Source of the DNA: Petrosia ficiformis
Taxonomy: Eukaryota; Porifera; Demospongiae; Haplosclerida; Petrosiidae
Assembly (NCBI GenBank): GCA_947044365.1
Contig: OX345636.1
Location: 35,779,212 to 35,843,211 of the forward strand
Direction of reading: 5' to 3'
Length of the DNA: 64,000 nucleotides
Shown here piece by piece: positions 1 through 13,200 of the stretch; positions within the stretch are counted from its first letter, which is position 1, and every line of letters starts with the position of its first letter. The translations under genes were made by a program, and so were the position numbers. The notes beneath the pieces were generated by a model. The model was not told where the DNA came from. It saw nothing but the letters and a program-made list of their open reading frames with translations, and did not search any database.

Positions 1-2
1 GC

Positions 3-191
3 CTCAAGCTAGTTGCCATGGCAAAGGCACTCAGTTCACTTCTGGGTGTTAGTATTGTGAGTTCCCAAAGACTGGAGAAGGCAATTTTGGCAGCCATAGA
101 CACATGTAGTAATAGTTGCAGTAATAAAGAAAATAAGAGATCTAAGAGACCTAGCAAAGTCATGTTTGTACCTGCAAACAGTCCTAACTGA
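3..191 (+). CDS. Partial last exon, possibly BEN-domain C-terminus (5' part outside window)
   Basis: An open frame runs from base 3 to a TGA at 189-191 (62 codons). The opposite strand has no convincing continuation of MOGS here. The peptide has an amphipathic first half (KALSSLLGVSIVSSQRLEKA) and a Ser/Lys-rich tail with KENKRSKRPSK. The pattern of hydrophobic helix, then IDTCSNSC, then basic residues resembles the end of the BEN domain encoded at 51855-51991 (KFGLQTFL ... [11 protein letters not shown]). The other BEN genes also lie on the plus strand inside MOGS introns, which fits. The resemblance is weak and the upstream exons are not visible, so it could be an unrelated gene end. I see no AATAAA right after the stop. 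Confidence 0.35.
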   Translation, partial: LKLVAMAKALSSLLGVSIVSSQRLEKAILAAIDTCSNSCSNKENKRSKRPSKVMFVPANSPN

Positions 192-327
192 ATCTAATGT
201 TTTATGTATAGTTTTAGTAAATGAAGCAATCACCTAGCTACACACAATAATTAACTATAGTTAACTATTATTACAAGGGTGATGCCTTTGATGTACATAA
301 CTCATATACTATAACATTGTGTCTTAC

Positions 328-3300
328 AGATTCATTTCGAAGGTGTTGAAGAGTATATCCCAACTGAGGAGAAGTGGGTGGTATGAGTTGCATGAGCAAT
401 GGGAATAAATTTACATATCCAAAACTATCTATGAATCTAAAAAACAAAGAGAAAAAACATATAATTATCATAAATTATACAGAAATTATATATTACCATA
501 CAACATACAATAAATACAAATTATCATCATACTTATCCTAGATCACAATATTTATCAAAAAAAATTAATGTTTACCGACAACCAATCCCATACATTGTCA
601 ATTGACATGCACTATGATAATATTTTACCATTGTACTGGACTCGTGTGATCAGAAGCTTTACTATACAGAAATTACCTGACCGGAAATTTACTGTACAGC
701 TTGTCACATGTTGCTAAGTATAATACAAATAATTTAAATACAGCCCATTAAACAGTTATGTATATACATCTCGTTCGTCACACCTACAGCATTGTCGGCA
801 TGTGGCAAAGAAGCACAGAAAACTCGTGACTAGACAGAATATAGTTATCACTTTGTTTATTCTGTCCTTTTCTGTCTTATTTCTGTATCTTTTTCACTTG
901 ATATACATTTGAACACTCTAAATATATACAATTTCATCATTTGTGTATTTATGTTTTTAATAGTCTGCAATAAACACCAAATGGTACAACTATTGAGTTT
1001 TGTATAAACCAAATGGTACTGTACCATTCCAAATAACCCTAGTGACAACTCTTGAGTCATCAACATAGGACTGGATTGAATTCCATGAAATTCACTGATG
1101 AACAGTATGACAAACGTGGTTTGCAAAAATGTATTTGAAGGTAATCTCACATTTTAAAATGCAAGTAGATACTATGTAGACTATATCATGCAGGCACGGA
1201 TCCAGAGATATAAGTAAGGTGGTACAGAAATGTTGCATGCGACATTTTTGGATTAATTTGATGAGGGGTGTGGCAATCAATTAACTAATTACTTTACGCT
1301 AGCGCTTGCACAGTGTGATCCTCACATCACAGATTAGTGAACTTTAGACTGAATGCTTGTCAACACCATCCTACGAGAATGCAAAGGAATCAACAACTAC
1401 TCTTGAAATGTCTACCATCATCGCATAGTGAACATTCATAAGAAGCAACCCTTTCAGCCTCTCTTGACCCATTGTTGACCTGAGATACGTTTTACTCGTC
1501 TGAGTGTGCTGATACTTTGTTTACAAGCCCAGAAGGTGACTGGTAAGGTACATAGTATTTTCAGTAGTGTTTAAATATTCTTAATCAATTCTTTACTATT
1601 TTTTATACCTTTCAATAGCATGTTCAATTAAGCTATGAGCAAATGATGTACATCTCCAATGTCATATGGAGAATGGAATTCATCCAAAGATGTTGGTAAG
1701 CTAACATTTCATTTGAAGTAGCTCCCTCTGGATTTTTTAGGGAGGAGCAACTAATATTCCAGCTTGATGCTTAGATTAAACCACGTGTTGTATGTATATA
1801 CTAACAATTATTATTTATGATAACACATTGCATCATTAAATAAATTTTATTAATTGTGGGTGTAACTTGTAATAATAATGAATAATAATCATCAAAGCGG
1901 AAATCGAAAAGGTGGTGCAGCTACACCCACCTAGATCTGCCACTGTCATGACTAACAAATGGTATAACTTGGGAGGCCAACTTGGTCTTAAAGAAGATGA
2001 TTTGAAGATGATTTGGAGAGATTTTAATGCTGTTAATAAAATGAATCACGTGATTTACAATTATTATTCAGATCATTGTCACAACACGTGTTAGACTATA
2101 TAGTAAACTACGCTTTCACTTGTCCTTCACTCTGTCTCGACTGCCGACAGTCTCATAATGGAGGATGACTTTGAGGATAACGTGCATACTGATTTACAAG
2201 AGGGGGACTGTCATACTACGTCGCAGCTTTCAGAGAATATTAACACAACCGTGTACTTAACAAAGATGCCCGTAAAATCAAAGGGACATACAGAGCGCTG
2301 TACTCACTTACCTAGTCCTGTAAAAGTAGCTACGCCAGACTTTTTGCCACAATGCAGGTAGGCATTGTATTATAAATTTTGCATGTAAAATAGTTGTATT
2401 ATAATTATAATTAAATTTATATCTGTAGATAACTGCCCTCAAACTAAATATTCTCCAGCATATTATCATGTTAGTTTGTTTGGTGTACAGAGGAATTGGC
2501 CAATGTTTTTGAAATTTCTATCAAACTTAATCAAGTTCATAGACTTTCTTTCATCAATTGGAATGATGTTGGAGTGATTGACTCTTATGTACAGTGAACA
2601 CATTTAGTCATTATTTTATTAAAGAAGACATTTTTTCCGAAAAAAAAAATTATGAACAACCTTACTTGGGAGTACAACTTAGTCTTAAGAGGTATGACTT
2701 GGGAGTCCAACTAGGTCTTGAAGAAGATGATATGGAGTTTATAGTAAATGGTATGACTTGGGAGTCCAACTTGGTCTTAAAGAAGATGATATGGAGTTTA
2801 TAGTAAATGGTATGACTTGGGAGTCCAACTTAAAGATGATATGGAGTTCATTAATTGCAGAGATGTATATATTTAATACAAAGTTTTATCACAGTTGAAC
2901 CGCAAAAGAAAACATTGTATTACTATGCCGAATTTCTCGTAGTTAAGGTCAAACAGTCACGAATTGCAGTTGAAGTCCAAGTTATCAGACACTATTAATC
3001 AAGTCGATCTGATATGATGAGTATATTTGATTCATGATTGTAGGTATAATAAATTATAAGTGTTCTAACTGCTATTAAAAAAATCGAAAACAATGACTAA
3101 GATGGCAATAAATTTGACCAATCGTATCAAAATTCATCAACTATACATAAACAACACTGACTGACCATATGCAACTTCGATGAACTGTAATCAAAACCAA
3201 CCTAAAGAAAAATTGAGCTAAGAAAAGACATGAAGGAATTTACGTTTAATGATGTTACATGGTATATGAAGATGGCCTGGACAGACCAGTAAGAGGCCAG

Positions 3301-4208
3301 AATGGAGAGATGAGAATCAAAAGGCTTAGCTGTCAGTGAGGAACAGAATACGAGAATAAATAGTAAAAGAAAGCTACAGCTGGTTGAGTTGACCCACCAG
3401 TTATTGATAATGTTAACGAGTTCATTACCAAATGTTCTGCTATTACAGCAAACCTGTTATCACTCAGTGGGTACCTTGCAGCAACAGGAGTGAATGGATT
3501 GGAGCTAACATAGACAGAAATGGATAGACTCGTATTTCCCAATAATACAAATGGGGCATGTTTGCACCACTGTAACAAACATCCTTAAATCTTTAATTAG
3601 CTAATAATAATACATTTTTGTAGAAAAAAAATTGTTATAGAGCAGGAATACGTTGCTGGACATTTTTCAGAGATCACAAGGTACTGTATTTACATATACA
3701 TAATCTATCTAGCTTAGATAGATAGTGTATTTACTAAGATCAATAATTACAGCAAAACAATATTTTGCTATGGCGATAGACCAAAATCATGCTCTCAAAA
3801 TTTGGTCTGTTTCTTGAGTCTTCACTTCTTATTTAGTTGCAAGTGTTGAACTCAATGAACCTTTTCTCTTTAGCTTGCTCTATCTTTCTGTAATATTTGT
3901 TGTTATCCATGAAACAGTCAATATTTGTTGTTAGAGAGTTCTTTTCTCTTTCTCTATCTCATTGGTTAACTTTGTTTGGCAGTATAACTAACTAACAGTA
4001 CTGATGTTCTGTTTCTTTTCTTTCCAGTTTGCTTACACAGAAAAGAGGTCTACACAAAAGTTGCTACAGTCTCATTGGTCAATTACCTTATGAACTTCCT
4101 TCACATATATAGCTTACCCTGCTCGCTCACAGTAACTTTGTTACAAGCCATCCTCCAGGTTTTAGAAACTCTGTTGCTAGTTTCAAAGCACCAGTTTTGG
4201 TTTGAGGA

Positions 4209-4265
<57 letters not shown>

Positions 4266-7200
4266 TATACCTAATAACTTCCTCAGTTCACTCGGTTGTT
4301 CTGCCTATATTATATCAAACCAACCTTCCAACCTTTGTGGACCTGTGATTGTGAGTTGTGAATGTTGTGTATGTTTCATGTTTGTTTGTCTCCTTCCTCC
4401 CTCAATAATTAAATAATTGAACCTACGGATTAGTTTACCTAATGACAAGGGAATAAACATCCTTTCGTTTTGTATTGTCTCTGCAGTTGGTCCGTGTCTT
4501 GTGTGTTGTTGATATTATAGCTGTATGGATTCCTCATTTTTTTTTCCAGTTTTCCAATTCTCTTGTGCCTGCGTATCATAGTCTGTCTGTCTGTCTCTCT
4601 CTCTCTCCAAGATCTCCAAGTCCTTACCAGCAGCCACCGTTCCTGAACTTCAGTAACAATTCTAAACATATCACAACTCCAGGTATGTACATCTTGTTAC
4701 AATAGTGATATAAATTACTCTATGTGTTATTATAATTATATAGTTACTGTATAGAATCCAAACTTTTTTTTTCAGTTTTCTAATTCTCTCATGCATGCGT
4801 ATCATAGTCTGTCTGTCTGTCTGTCTCTCTCTCCAAGATCTCCAAGTCCTTACCAGCAGCCACCGTTCCTGAACTTCAGTAACAACTCTAAAAATATCAT
4901 AACTCCAGGTATGTACATCTTGTTACAATAGTGATATAAATTACTCTATGTAATTAAGTATTTATATAAAGTACGTATCTCTTGTAATTACGCATAAACA
5001 AACGTATAAACAAAATCTAGTGTTATATGATGATAATCACCATTGTTATGCTGGCTCCCACTCTTTTCAATGTTACAATACAGTTACTTTTAGATTATAT
5101 AAATCAAACAAAATTTCATCCTTTATCTTATACTTATAATGCTATTTCTCTTTTAACTTCAGCATACACTGGTGATATACAAATCACTACATCTAAGCCT
5201 GAATATAATCAAAAATTATTAAATTATGTTGACAAATTCCTGAACTGGTCCAGGACCAGGGAGGTAAAGCCTTTAAAGTGTTGCACCTTAGCAATGAAGA
5301 AATTTGATCATCTTTATATAAATAAATCTTTAACTCCACACAGTAATCCTAGATATTCTCATTCTCACTATGATCCAAATCTTTTTCTATCAGGTGAACA
5401 TATCACATCTATTACTGATGAGGTGTTTAAATGTCTAGGTGTAAGGATCGAATGGACATTACAAGAGAATTTAATTAACTTAGTTAATAGTACTCAGTTA
5501 TACAACCATCATATTGTTCCTCGTCTGTCATGGTGGTTTACCACTTTAAAATTGTCTTTATCTTTTGCTAAGCATCTTCATAGTTTGGTCCTACCATTCC
5601 TTAAATAATGGTGTGGCCTTCCTAGGACTGCAAATCCCTCTATTCTTTTCTGTGGTAGCAAATCCAGGCCAGGTTTGAGACTGAAAAGAATCCCTACAGT
5701 CTGGAAGCAATCTCGAGCATCAATGCTGCAGTTGCTGAAATACTCTAGGGATACTAGAGTACGCTCACTTTTCTTCTTTGACGTTGGGGTGTGTCTAGAG
5801 TTGAGCTTTCCTGTGTTTTGTGTCACAGGGTTTCCACTTTGAGGCATATTCTGACTGGTTGCATCCGGGGAGGTACACTTGGCAGCACAACTCAGTACTT
5901 TCTGTCATTCAACAATCAATAATAACATCTTGGAATGCAAAAAAATGATGTTAATTCTAATACATTGAGTTTGCTAAACCTGGACTCAAGCCATCTAAAG
6001 GACATCCTCGCAAGCAACTATTGGGCTCTCTTCTAACAGGATCACTTGACTGGGTCTTTCTGTTTGATTTTGAAGAAAGTTTAATATTTACTTCGGAGAT
6101 TGCTTTCACGACCTTAAGACCAGATGGAGTGATATTCTCGCACAAGCTTAAAACTGTCATACTTATTGAGCTTACAGTCCCTATCGAAGACCGCATTATT
6201 ACGGCAAAATTTATAAAATCCAAAAGATATGATAGTCTTATACGAGAGTGCCAATCAAATGGAAGGAAAGCTATTCTTTTAACCTTAGAAATAGGCTGTA
6301 GAGGCTACATGTATATAAATAATAATGTTTTACGTGTACTTCAGCAGTTGGGTTTGTCTAGGGCGGAGTGTTGTTCCACTCTTAAGAGCTGTAGCCAAGT
6401 GGCACATTGCGCTGCAGCTATGTGATCTCTTTAAATAGAAATAGAGTCGTATGGCATACCATGCCTTATATATCCAGACTGGAGTGATTTATTGGATCAC
6501 TATAATTATATATATATATATATTTAATTTTGTATTTAAAAATATTTAATTCCCATGCCAGGTCTGCTATTTTTTTTGCAGGCGACCTCGCCTACTGCCT
6601 AGCATTTTAAATTGTCCAGGTCAGAGGTCGAAACAATTTTCTATGTAATGATGACATTAGGTATCCTGCCCAATTAATCTCCGTGTGTACATGTATGAGT
6701 GTTTGTGTAATGTACAATATATGTTTTGTTTGTTTCTGAGCTAATAACTATTAAACTGCACATGGCAAGTCTTGCTGATTATCTTTTCTCTCTCTCTCTC
6801 TCACTCTCTAAGATGTTGAAGAGAAATTTACTAAAACCACGCAGCAGATAAACATCCAGCCATGGACATTGAGATGTAAGGGCAAATTTTTAGAACACTT
6901 CAAACTATGAAGCAGTTACTGAGCAACATCCATCTGTAAATCAACCAATTAGATGTGAATTAGATTTCACTACATTTGTTTTGTAGCGCCATAAATGTTT
7001 ATCGGTAACTGTTTCATAGTTTGAAGTAGTAAAATCGTATGTGAACATATTGATAGATACGTACGTACTCAACACTATTATCTCTTATATTTAGCTTGAA
7101 GATATGTGTTCAAGTATTGGATAGTCGGTCTACTCTAGTAAGTAATGAAAATAATGCTCTTGTCAAAGAGTAAATTAAAGTGGCCATAAAGAGCACAAGC

Positions 7201-10200
7201 TGAGTGTTTCACCTGCTTACATGGATCTGATGCAGGATAACAACATATTAATAAGTGACCGTTCAGTGGATCAATTAAATACCACTTATGAAAACCCATT
7301 AGTATTAATACTGATAAGTAATGTCTGCATATATAGAAGATTCAATATGTCATTCTATATATTCTGTAACCATATCTCTTTGAGCTGCTTCTCTAAGTAG
7401 CAGCTCCTCACAGTTGATGTTTTTGGGCTTATTGGTGCGATTATTTTGCAACCTTATCTAGTTCCTTGTTTGTGTTTATATAATAGCTACAGTATGGATT
7501 AGTCGTATTCTAGACCACTTTGAAATGCTGTTTTTATAAAAGGGAGGTGAAGACCAATTGTTATGTCTTAAACTCCATGTATGCAAACACATACCTTTTG
7601 GTGATAGAAATTTCTATTTCCTGTGGTCAACAGTCCTTTCTCAGAAAACTAGTTGCTTTTCATGTATTCTGAAAATCATTCGAATTAGCTTGTTTTTACC
7701 TGTGAATACAGCTGTCTGTGAAAGAGGCATTTCAATGATGAATTCAACACTCAATGCAAATGTACATTTCCATCGATGGATCAAGTCTTGAAGACTTTGA
7801 CCCTCAACCAGTTGTGAAATACTTACTGGGCAGCAGTATGCCAGGAAGTAGATAGGAAAAACAGGCAGGAGATAGAAGAATATAATTTTGAAGAATTGAA
7901 AGAGTGATGATCTAATATCTAGTGGTTCCTCTGATGAACTTTATATTATACAAGCACTTAAAATACTACTAATTGACATAATTTTGTATTGTATCAGTTG
8001 AGATCATTATATAAATATATCTTTTGTGCAGTAGTGTTTAGTATATCAAATCTCCATTAAATAATCTAGTCAATAAATTCATTTATCAATAAATAACATG
8101 GTGCTCAGTGCTCACCATTAAAATTATCAAGGGCTTATGGCGATCACCAATGCTTACAATAACCCCTTCTCTTATTTCCTACCCTGATTGACAGCATATG
8201 AACGTCTCTACAGATCAGCATAAAGAATTAAGCAAGCTACTCATGACGAATGTGAAAACTGCCAAATCAGGCTGTAAGGTAGTTGGGCTTTTTAGGAGCC
8301 ATCAACAGTTGCTCTATTGGTCAAATCACATTCAATGATAATACTGTACCTATACCCGAATCAAAGGCTACTGAGTACAAAGTATATGTTGTTTATTCAC
8401 TTATGAATTCAATTGTGTATTGAAATCAAAAGTAAAATTTATAGCATCCTTTGCATCATGGTGCAGGCAGTGGTCAGAAAGAGTAGCGATGACTGTGTCT
8501 CGTTTTGCGGAGTCAGTTGCTGATTTTGACAAAGTAATTCTACGTTTAACATATATTCCAGACAAGACTAAGTTTGCTACTGCCTGGGAATTCATGTTTG
8601 GAGTGACTGGGCAACATTTCACCATAAACTGACTAGTGATGGTTGGTGCTCTGTTGATACACCTTTGTTGATCATGCTCACAGATGATTTTCCTTAATGT
8701 CTAGGAAGGTTTGTCCTTGAAACTAGAAAGAAGTGCTGAATATCCACCTAAAAGTATTTATGGACTTGTGCGCTGCTTCAAATATTATTGTGAAGCTAAT
8801 GAAAGATTTGACGTCAACACACTCACCCTAAATGATGCCCGCTTTAGTCTCTAAATCAAAGCAGGCTGAACCAATAACTCCTGATGAAGAGGCGCTCTTG
8901 TGGTTGAAGGGAGAGGTAGGGTTTCAGAGTGCAAGAGCTCTACATAACACTGATTATTTCTATAATTCAAATTTTTTTTGGCAAGTTGTTAAAGATATAT
9001 TTCTTTACAAATTTTGTTATCACACATGTGGACTAAGCTGACTTAATCCACACTTTGCAGTGCATTAACGATTGAAGCTGTAGTCAGCTGATGGACTTGT
9101 AACAATTTCATTGGCAGTAGGTCATGTGACGTGCGATAATAAATTATAAATTATTATTACCATCAAGCAGTTTAAATGTTTTTATGACATTTTTGAAGGA
9201 ATTGGAGAATGTAAGTTATTGAACTAAAAGGTGAAATTTCTTGGAGTGTGGATAGATGAGGGCTTGTCATGGAAAGATGATATTGAAGCTATTAGGTTGA
9301 AACGTTTATCTGGTCTTGCGAAGTTAAGAAGGCTTGGGGATGTTCTTCTGATTAGCACAAAAAAGAAAATTTATCAAGCTTTGGTGTTACCACACTTGGA
9401 TTATTGTTCAGTCATCTGGATGGAATGTAGCAAATTGCTACAACAGAAGATTGAGAGAGTTCAAAATTATGCCATGCGATTAATTTTGACTAAACCATCA
9501 GGTACACTCAATTAAGGACATCTTTGAATTGGATGCCTTTGATTAATCGACGGGAAATGTTTAGAATGATATTAGTACATTGTTGTGTACATGGCCAGGC
9601 ACCTAAGTATCTATGTGAGTTGTTTCAAACCAATAGAAATTTCGGTCAAAGGGTGACTCATTGGAAGGAGAAGTTATATATCGTTCCAGTTCATACAAAT
9701 TTTGAAAAAAATGGCCACCAGGGGAGCAAGTATGGAATATATTATCAAATTCTTTACAGCAAAACAATTTCATTTTTATAGTATTTGCATTACTTATCAT
9801 GTGTTTGTCTGTTACTGTGCAGCTTATTTCTATGTTGGCTCTTGCCCAGTTCTACTTGTTCTACTGATTCTATTTTTTATTGTATCTTTGTTGTTAATGT
9901 GCAGGACTTTCCGGAAAACCAGCCTTTGGCTTAGGGAACATTAAAAAAGAAATTGCTAACACTTATATACATACGTATATACATGTATATATGTATATAT
10001 ATATAAAGAAAAAAGCATAATTGTTAATCACATTTCTAATTGTGCAACGTTGCATAAGCGTATATATATATATATATGTACATATTTTGGTTAAACCTTG
10101 ATTCGGACCCTGCCAGCTGGGCTGCCTTGGTAGCTCAGTTGGTAGAGCATCTGTCTGGAGTACAGTGTGTCGTGAGTTCGAATCCCACCTGAGGCAACTC

Positions 10201-10230
10201 TCATTTTTCATTTTTCCATTGCCTCAGGTG

Positions 10231-10266
<36 letters not shown>

Positions 10267-13200
10267 TCCTGATAATATCAAATATATATATCGTTATTGT
10301 GTATACTATGCGTGCGGTTGATTTGATCTATACGGGTTCCATTGAATATAGCAATACAACTATTAACCACATATATAATTTATTTATAATATAATTCTAA
10401 CCAATCAGATCGCAAAATTTGCGGGATATAACTAAGGGGTGAGAGAGTGCTGCAATAAAGTCAACCAATGAGATCCATTGACGTTGCAGTTGTTAAGCAT
10501 ATTGTTGCTGAGTAACACACGTGTTCATATACGTGTGTAGTTGGGTTACTCAGAGAGATCTAGTTGTGTAGAGTCAAAAGCACCTGGAGCTATAACTGCT
10601 TTAGTATTTCTGGAGTTTGTAGAGTTGTAGAAATCAGCCCACAAAAATGTAACAAACCACTTTCAAATTTCATCAAGGCAAAAATGAAGGATGGCTCCCA
10701 TTATTCAAATAACACCTGGAATACAGTGGTACCTGAAGATAAACGAAAGACCAGAGATGGGGATTCTTGATCTTAAGGACATTAACATGGCAGGTATTTG
10801 ATAGCAAAATGAAACAACTCACTTCTGGTGTAGGAGCAAAAAAAAGCAAGAGAACAGATAAGGAAGTTTACCACTTAGACTTTGTGAAAAACAGAAGGAA
10901 CTGATAACCAAAATGGCGAGAGTATAAAGCAAATTTATTATTTTCCTCATGGCTCAATCCTTTTTTCTACCATCACATACAATACATTATCATTGTATCA
11001 TACATTAACATCATATCATCACCATATCATCACCATATCATTGACATATCATCATCACAATTATCATGAACATATCATGATCATGATCATATCATGATCA
11101 TACCATCAACATATCATACAGTACCAGACATGGCGTGAGCACAAAGATGTTTGTGTTTAAAATTGGTTGAAGCACATTTTTGCGGTGCTCGAAGGTGCTC
11201 TCTTAAGCAATGTTCTGGGTAAAGTGCTTGTGCTTATGCAACGTTGCACAATTAGAAATGTGATTAACAATTATGCTTGAAGCACTTTCAATTGCTTCAG
11301 CCTGTGCTCAAAGCACTTCCACATGTCTGTTAAACCACATGAGCAGTTTACAGCCTCAAGCATTTTACTGTATACTTGAGACTATGCTCAAGTGCTTTCT
11401 AAAGTGCTTCACCTTGTGTCTGCTACAGTAACAACATAATTATCATCCTTATATCATAAAAGGACATGTAACAACATGATATTTTCATCCTTATATCATA
11501 GTAGTAACTACATAATATTATCATCATAAATACATAAAACAGTCACACAATGTACCTTAGTTTAGGAGGTTTCTTTGTCTTGCGTATTTTGACAGCTATA
11601 CAAATAAATCAAAGTGATTATTTAGTGACACATGTGATACACATGTGATACATAGATAATAGATGCCATTGGCTCTTTATTATGATACTATATTATTCTT
11701 AGATATCCTTGCTATTCTGCCATTTGTAAAGAAAAACTAATAATTAATGATTGACTTCTTGCACAACAAATTACATGTATATAGGGTTCTTTCAACAAAG
11801 TGGACAGTTTTTCCACCAAACAGGGGCTGATCAGTTTGTGTTGACTCACATAGCGACAACCACACCAAAATCATTATGTACACAGCTAACATAATTATGC
11901 ATCTTATAGGACTGAAACGAATTATGTATCTTATAGGACTGAAATGAATTATGTATCTTATAGGACTGAAACGAATTATGTATGTTATAGGACTGAAATA
12001 AATTATGCATCTTTATAGGACTGAAATGAATTATGCATCTTATAGGACTGAAATGAATTATGTATCGTATAGGACTGAAATGAATTATGTATCTTATAGA
12101 ACTGAAACGAATTATGCATCTTATAGGACTGAAACAAATTATGTATGTTATAGGACTGAAATGAATTATGCATCTTATAGGACTGAAATAAATTATGTAT
12201 CTTATAGGACTGAAATAAATTATGCATCTTATAGGACTGAAATAAATTATGTATCTTATAGGACTGAAATGAATTATGCATCTTATAGGACTGAAATGAA
12301 TTATGTATCGTATAGGACTGAAATGAATTATGTATCTTATAGAACTGAAACGAATTATGCATCTTATAGGACTGAAACAAATTATGTATCTTATAGCACT
12401 GAAATGAACTATGCATCTTATAGGACTGAAATAAATTATTATGTATCAAATAAATGAACATTAGTTTCAGCTAATATCAGTACATTATACGAATACATCA
12501 TGTACAGCTTACATACGAGGGTTAGTATCTCTGTTCATTGCTAGTTTTACACTTGATGTGTGGTTACCAAAATCACTATATACCTGAAAGAAAAAAATAG
12601 AAATATATTCAATAGGCAATTGACATTAGGCCAAGTATTGCTGGATATTTCGTACTACAGTCATATTTGATAGAGAAGTTTTACTAGGAAGAAACCCTCC
12701 TAACATTAGCTAATACCCAAGCCTTGGGTAACGAGAAATGACGCCTCCTAGCTTAAAGGGTCCACTTTGGAAACTGTGGTCTGTCCGGTCAATTCGTGGG
12801 ACTCACCATTCTGTGGATTCTGATGGCACTTTAGGTTGGGGGGGTGGGGTGTGGGTATAATAGAACTTCGGTTCCCCACAACTTATAGGACTACGGTCTT
12901 ATATACACACTTGTGTGTATATATGTTGTGGTTTGTCATTCCCACCAAATAGTCCCAGTTTGATGGGCACTCCTTTTTTTTAAGGGGGCAGCGTGGCTTA
13001 GTGGTTGGAGCTTGAACCTCCTGATCGAAAGATCGGTGGTTCGAGTCCAGCTGCGGTCATGTTGTTTCCCGGAAAGAGAGTGTCTGTCTTTCCTTGGACT
13101 TCATTGCTAGAGTCATATTTGTTTTTTATGGCCCGTAGGGCTATCTCTATAACTGCTTTCCACGGGGTTGAATCTATATATATATGTTTGTGTCACTTGC

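Larger units (their letters stand above)
10013..11278. repeat. Pair of perfect 47-bp inverted repeats
   Basis: Bases 10013-10059 and 11232-11278 are exact reverse complements, each holding the palindrome GCAACGTTGC. They enclose about 1.17 kb that includes the tRNA-like sequence and a (TTTC)n tract. They may be terminal repeats of one element or two copies of a repeat in opposite orientation; the flanks show no clear target duplication. Confidence 0.75.

Noticed and set aside
1..170. MOGS exon after 328 in the minus strand (LWELTILTPRSELSAF)
   Set aside because: Only the first two residues fit the expected LW..FG.RSL; the plus strand is open from base 3 to 191 with more natural composition.
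3333..3578. 81-codon minus-strand frame
   Set aside because: No motif, no splice context, and the opposite strand is equally open.
12003..12461. Open frames of about 150 codons on both strands (YRTEMNYVS / HNSFQSYKI repeats)
   Set aside because: They come from a 27-bp minisatellite with no stop in its unit; both strands are equally open and there are no splice or family signals.
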